NCBI GenBank assembly: GCA_934045905.1
Contig: OW203767.1
Coordinates: 16,743,073 to 16,807,072 of the forward strand
Reading direction: 5' to 3'
From: Leuctra nigra
Lineage: Eukaryota > Arthropoda > Insecta > Plecoptera > Leuctridae
Length of the DNA: 64,000 nucleotides
Shown: positions 63,797-64,000 of the stretch, in pieces
Position numbering within the stretch: position 1 is the first letter of the stretch
How the letters are laid out: every line of letters starts with the position of its first letter
Notes under the pieces: generated by a model
Told to the model about the DNA's origin: nothing
Database searches by the model: none
Seen by the model: only the letters and a program-made list of their open reading frames with translations
Translations under genes and position numbers: made by a program

Positions 63797-64000
63797 GTAA
63801 GGAACACTAGCATCAATACGGCACTGTTGGGCAGGGCTTTTGTAAAATCCTGTGGGTGCCCGACAGGCGCGTAGGAATGGTTTTCCATCATCGCGGGGGG
63901 GGGGGGGGGGGGGGGACTGCCATATCCGGATGATGGCCACAGAGACGAAGCCCAGTTCTAGCACCGCAGGTCGTTTTTTTTTAGAAATTAAACAAATTAT

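Overview
The window is animal nuclear DNA, almost certainly from an arthropod and probably an insect. The genes have many short exons with GT-AG introns, the introns are full of DNA transposons, and the alpha-actinin is very close to the insect form. Recurrent taggtacctac-like motifs are common in Hemiptera and Lepidoptera, but the order cannot be fixed from sequence alone.

Five protein-coding genes can be built exon by exon with consistent splice phases. (1) Minus strand, 315-2591: the first four coding exons of a PLEKHH/MAX-1-type gene, which runs off the left edge. (2) Minus strand, 30290 to 10868: a complete EML (echinoderm microtubule-associated protein-like) gene of 15 coding exons and 859 codons, with trimerisation coiled coil, HELP motif and WD40 propellers. 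(3) Plus strand, 36276-36801: a two-exon mitochondrial monothiol glutaredoxin (GLRX5). (4) Minus strand, 58602 to 39685: a complete alpha-actinin gene, 899 aa per isoform, with a clear pair of mutually exclusive exons at the end of the second calponin-homology domain. (5) Plus strand, 59023 to beyond the right edge: the 5' half of a C19orf47-like SAM-domain gene, head to head with alpha-actinin. EML and alpha-actinin are cytoskeletal, GLRX5 serves iron-sulphur biogenesis; nothing suggests the neighbours act as one pathway.

Much of the remainder is mobile or repetitive DNA. At 3319-5776 there are 15 tandem copies of a 164-bp satellite. At 5967-6950 one hAT-type element contains another. EML intron 4 (counting a 5' UTR intron as the first) carries a LINE retrotransposon (about 20.5-27.4 kb) split by a 2.7-kb hAT element with a nearly intact transposase and a perfect 8-bp target duplication. 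At 31354-33111 lies a strange 1.76-kb element whose two ends are 11-bp-period arrays of a self-complementary decamer. The last intron of alpha-actinin holds a hAT inside a hAT. The 3.6-kb second intron of the SAM gene is almost wholly filled by a fold-back element, a mariner-type MITE, a second fold-back and two hAT elements with GTAAC-rich bodies.

No CRISPR, rRNA or convincing functional tRNA gene was seen. Several tRNA-like B-box sequences are interpreted as SINE remnants. Exon boundaries were read by eye from splice consensus, reading phase and remembered family sequence, without transcript data. No wholly new gene system was found; the most unusual sequence is the decamer-array element.
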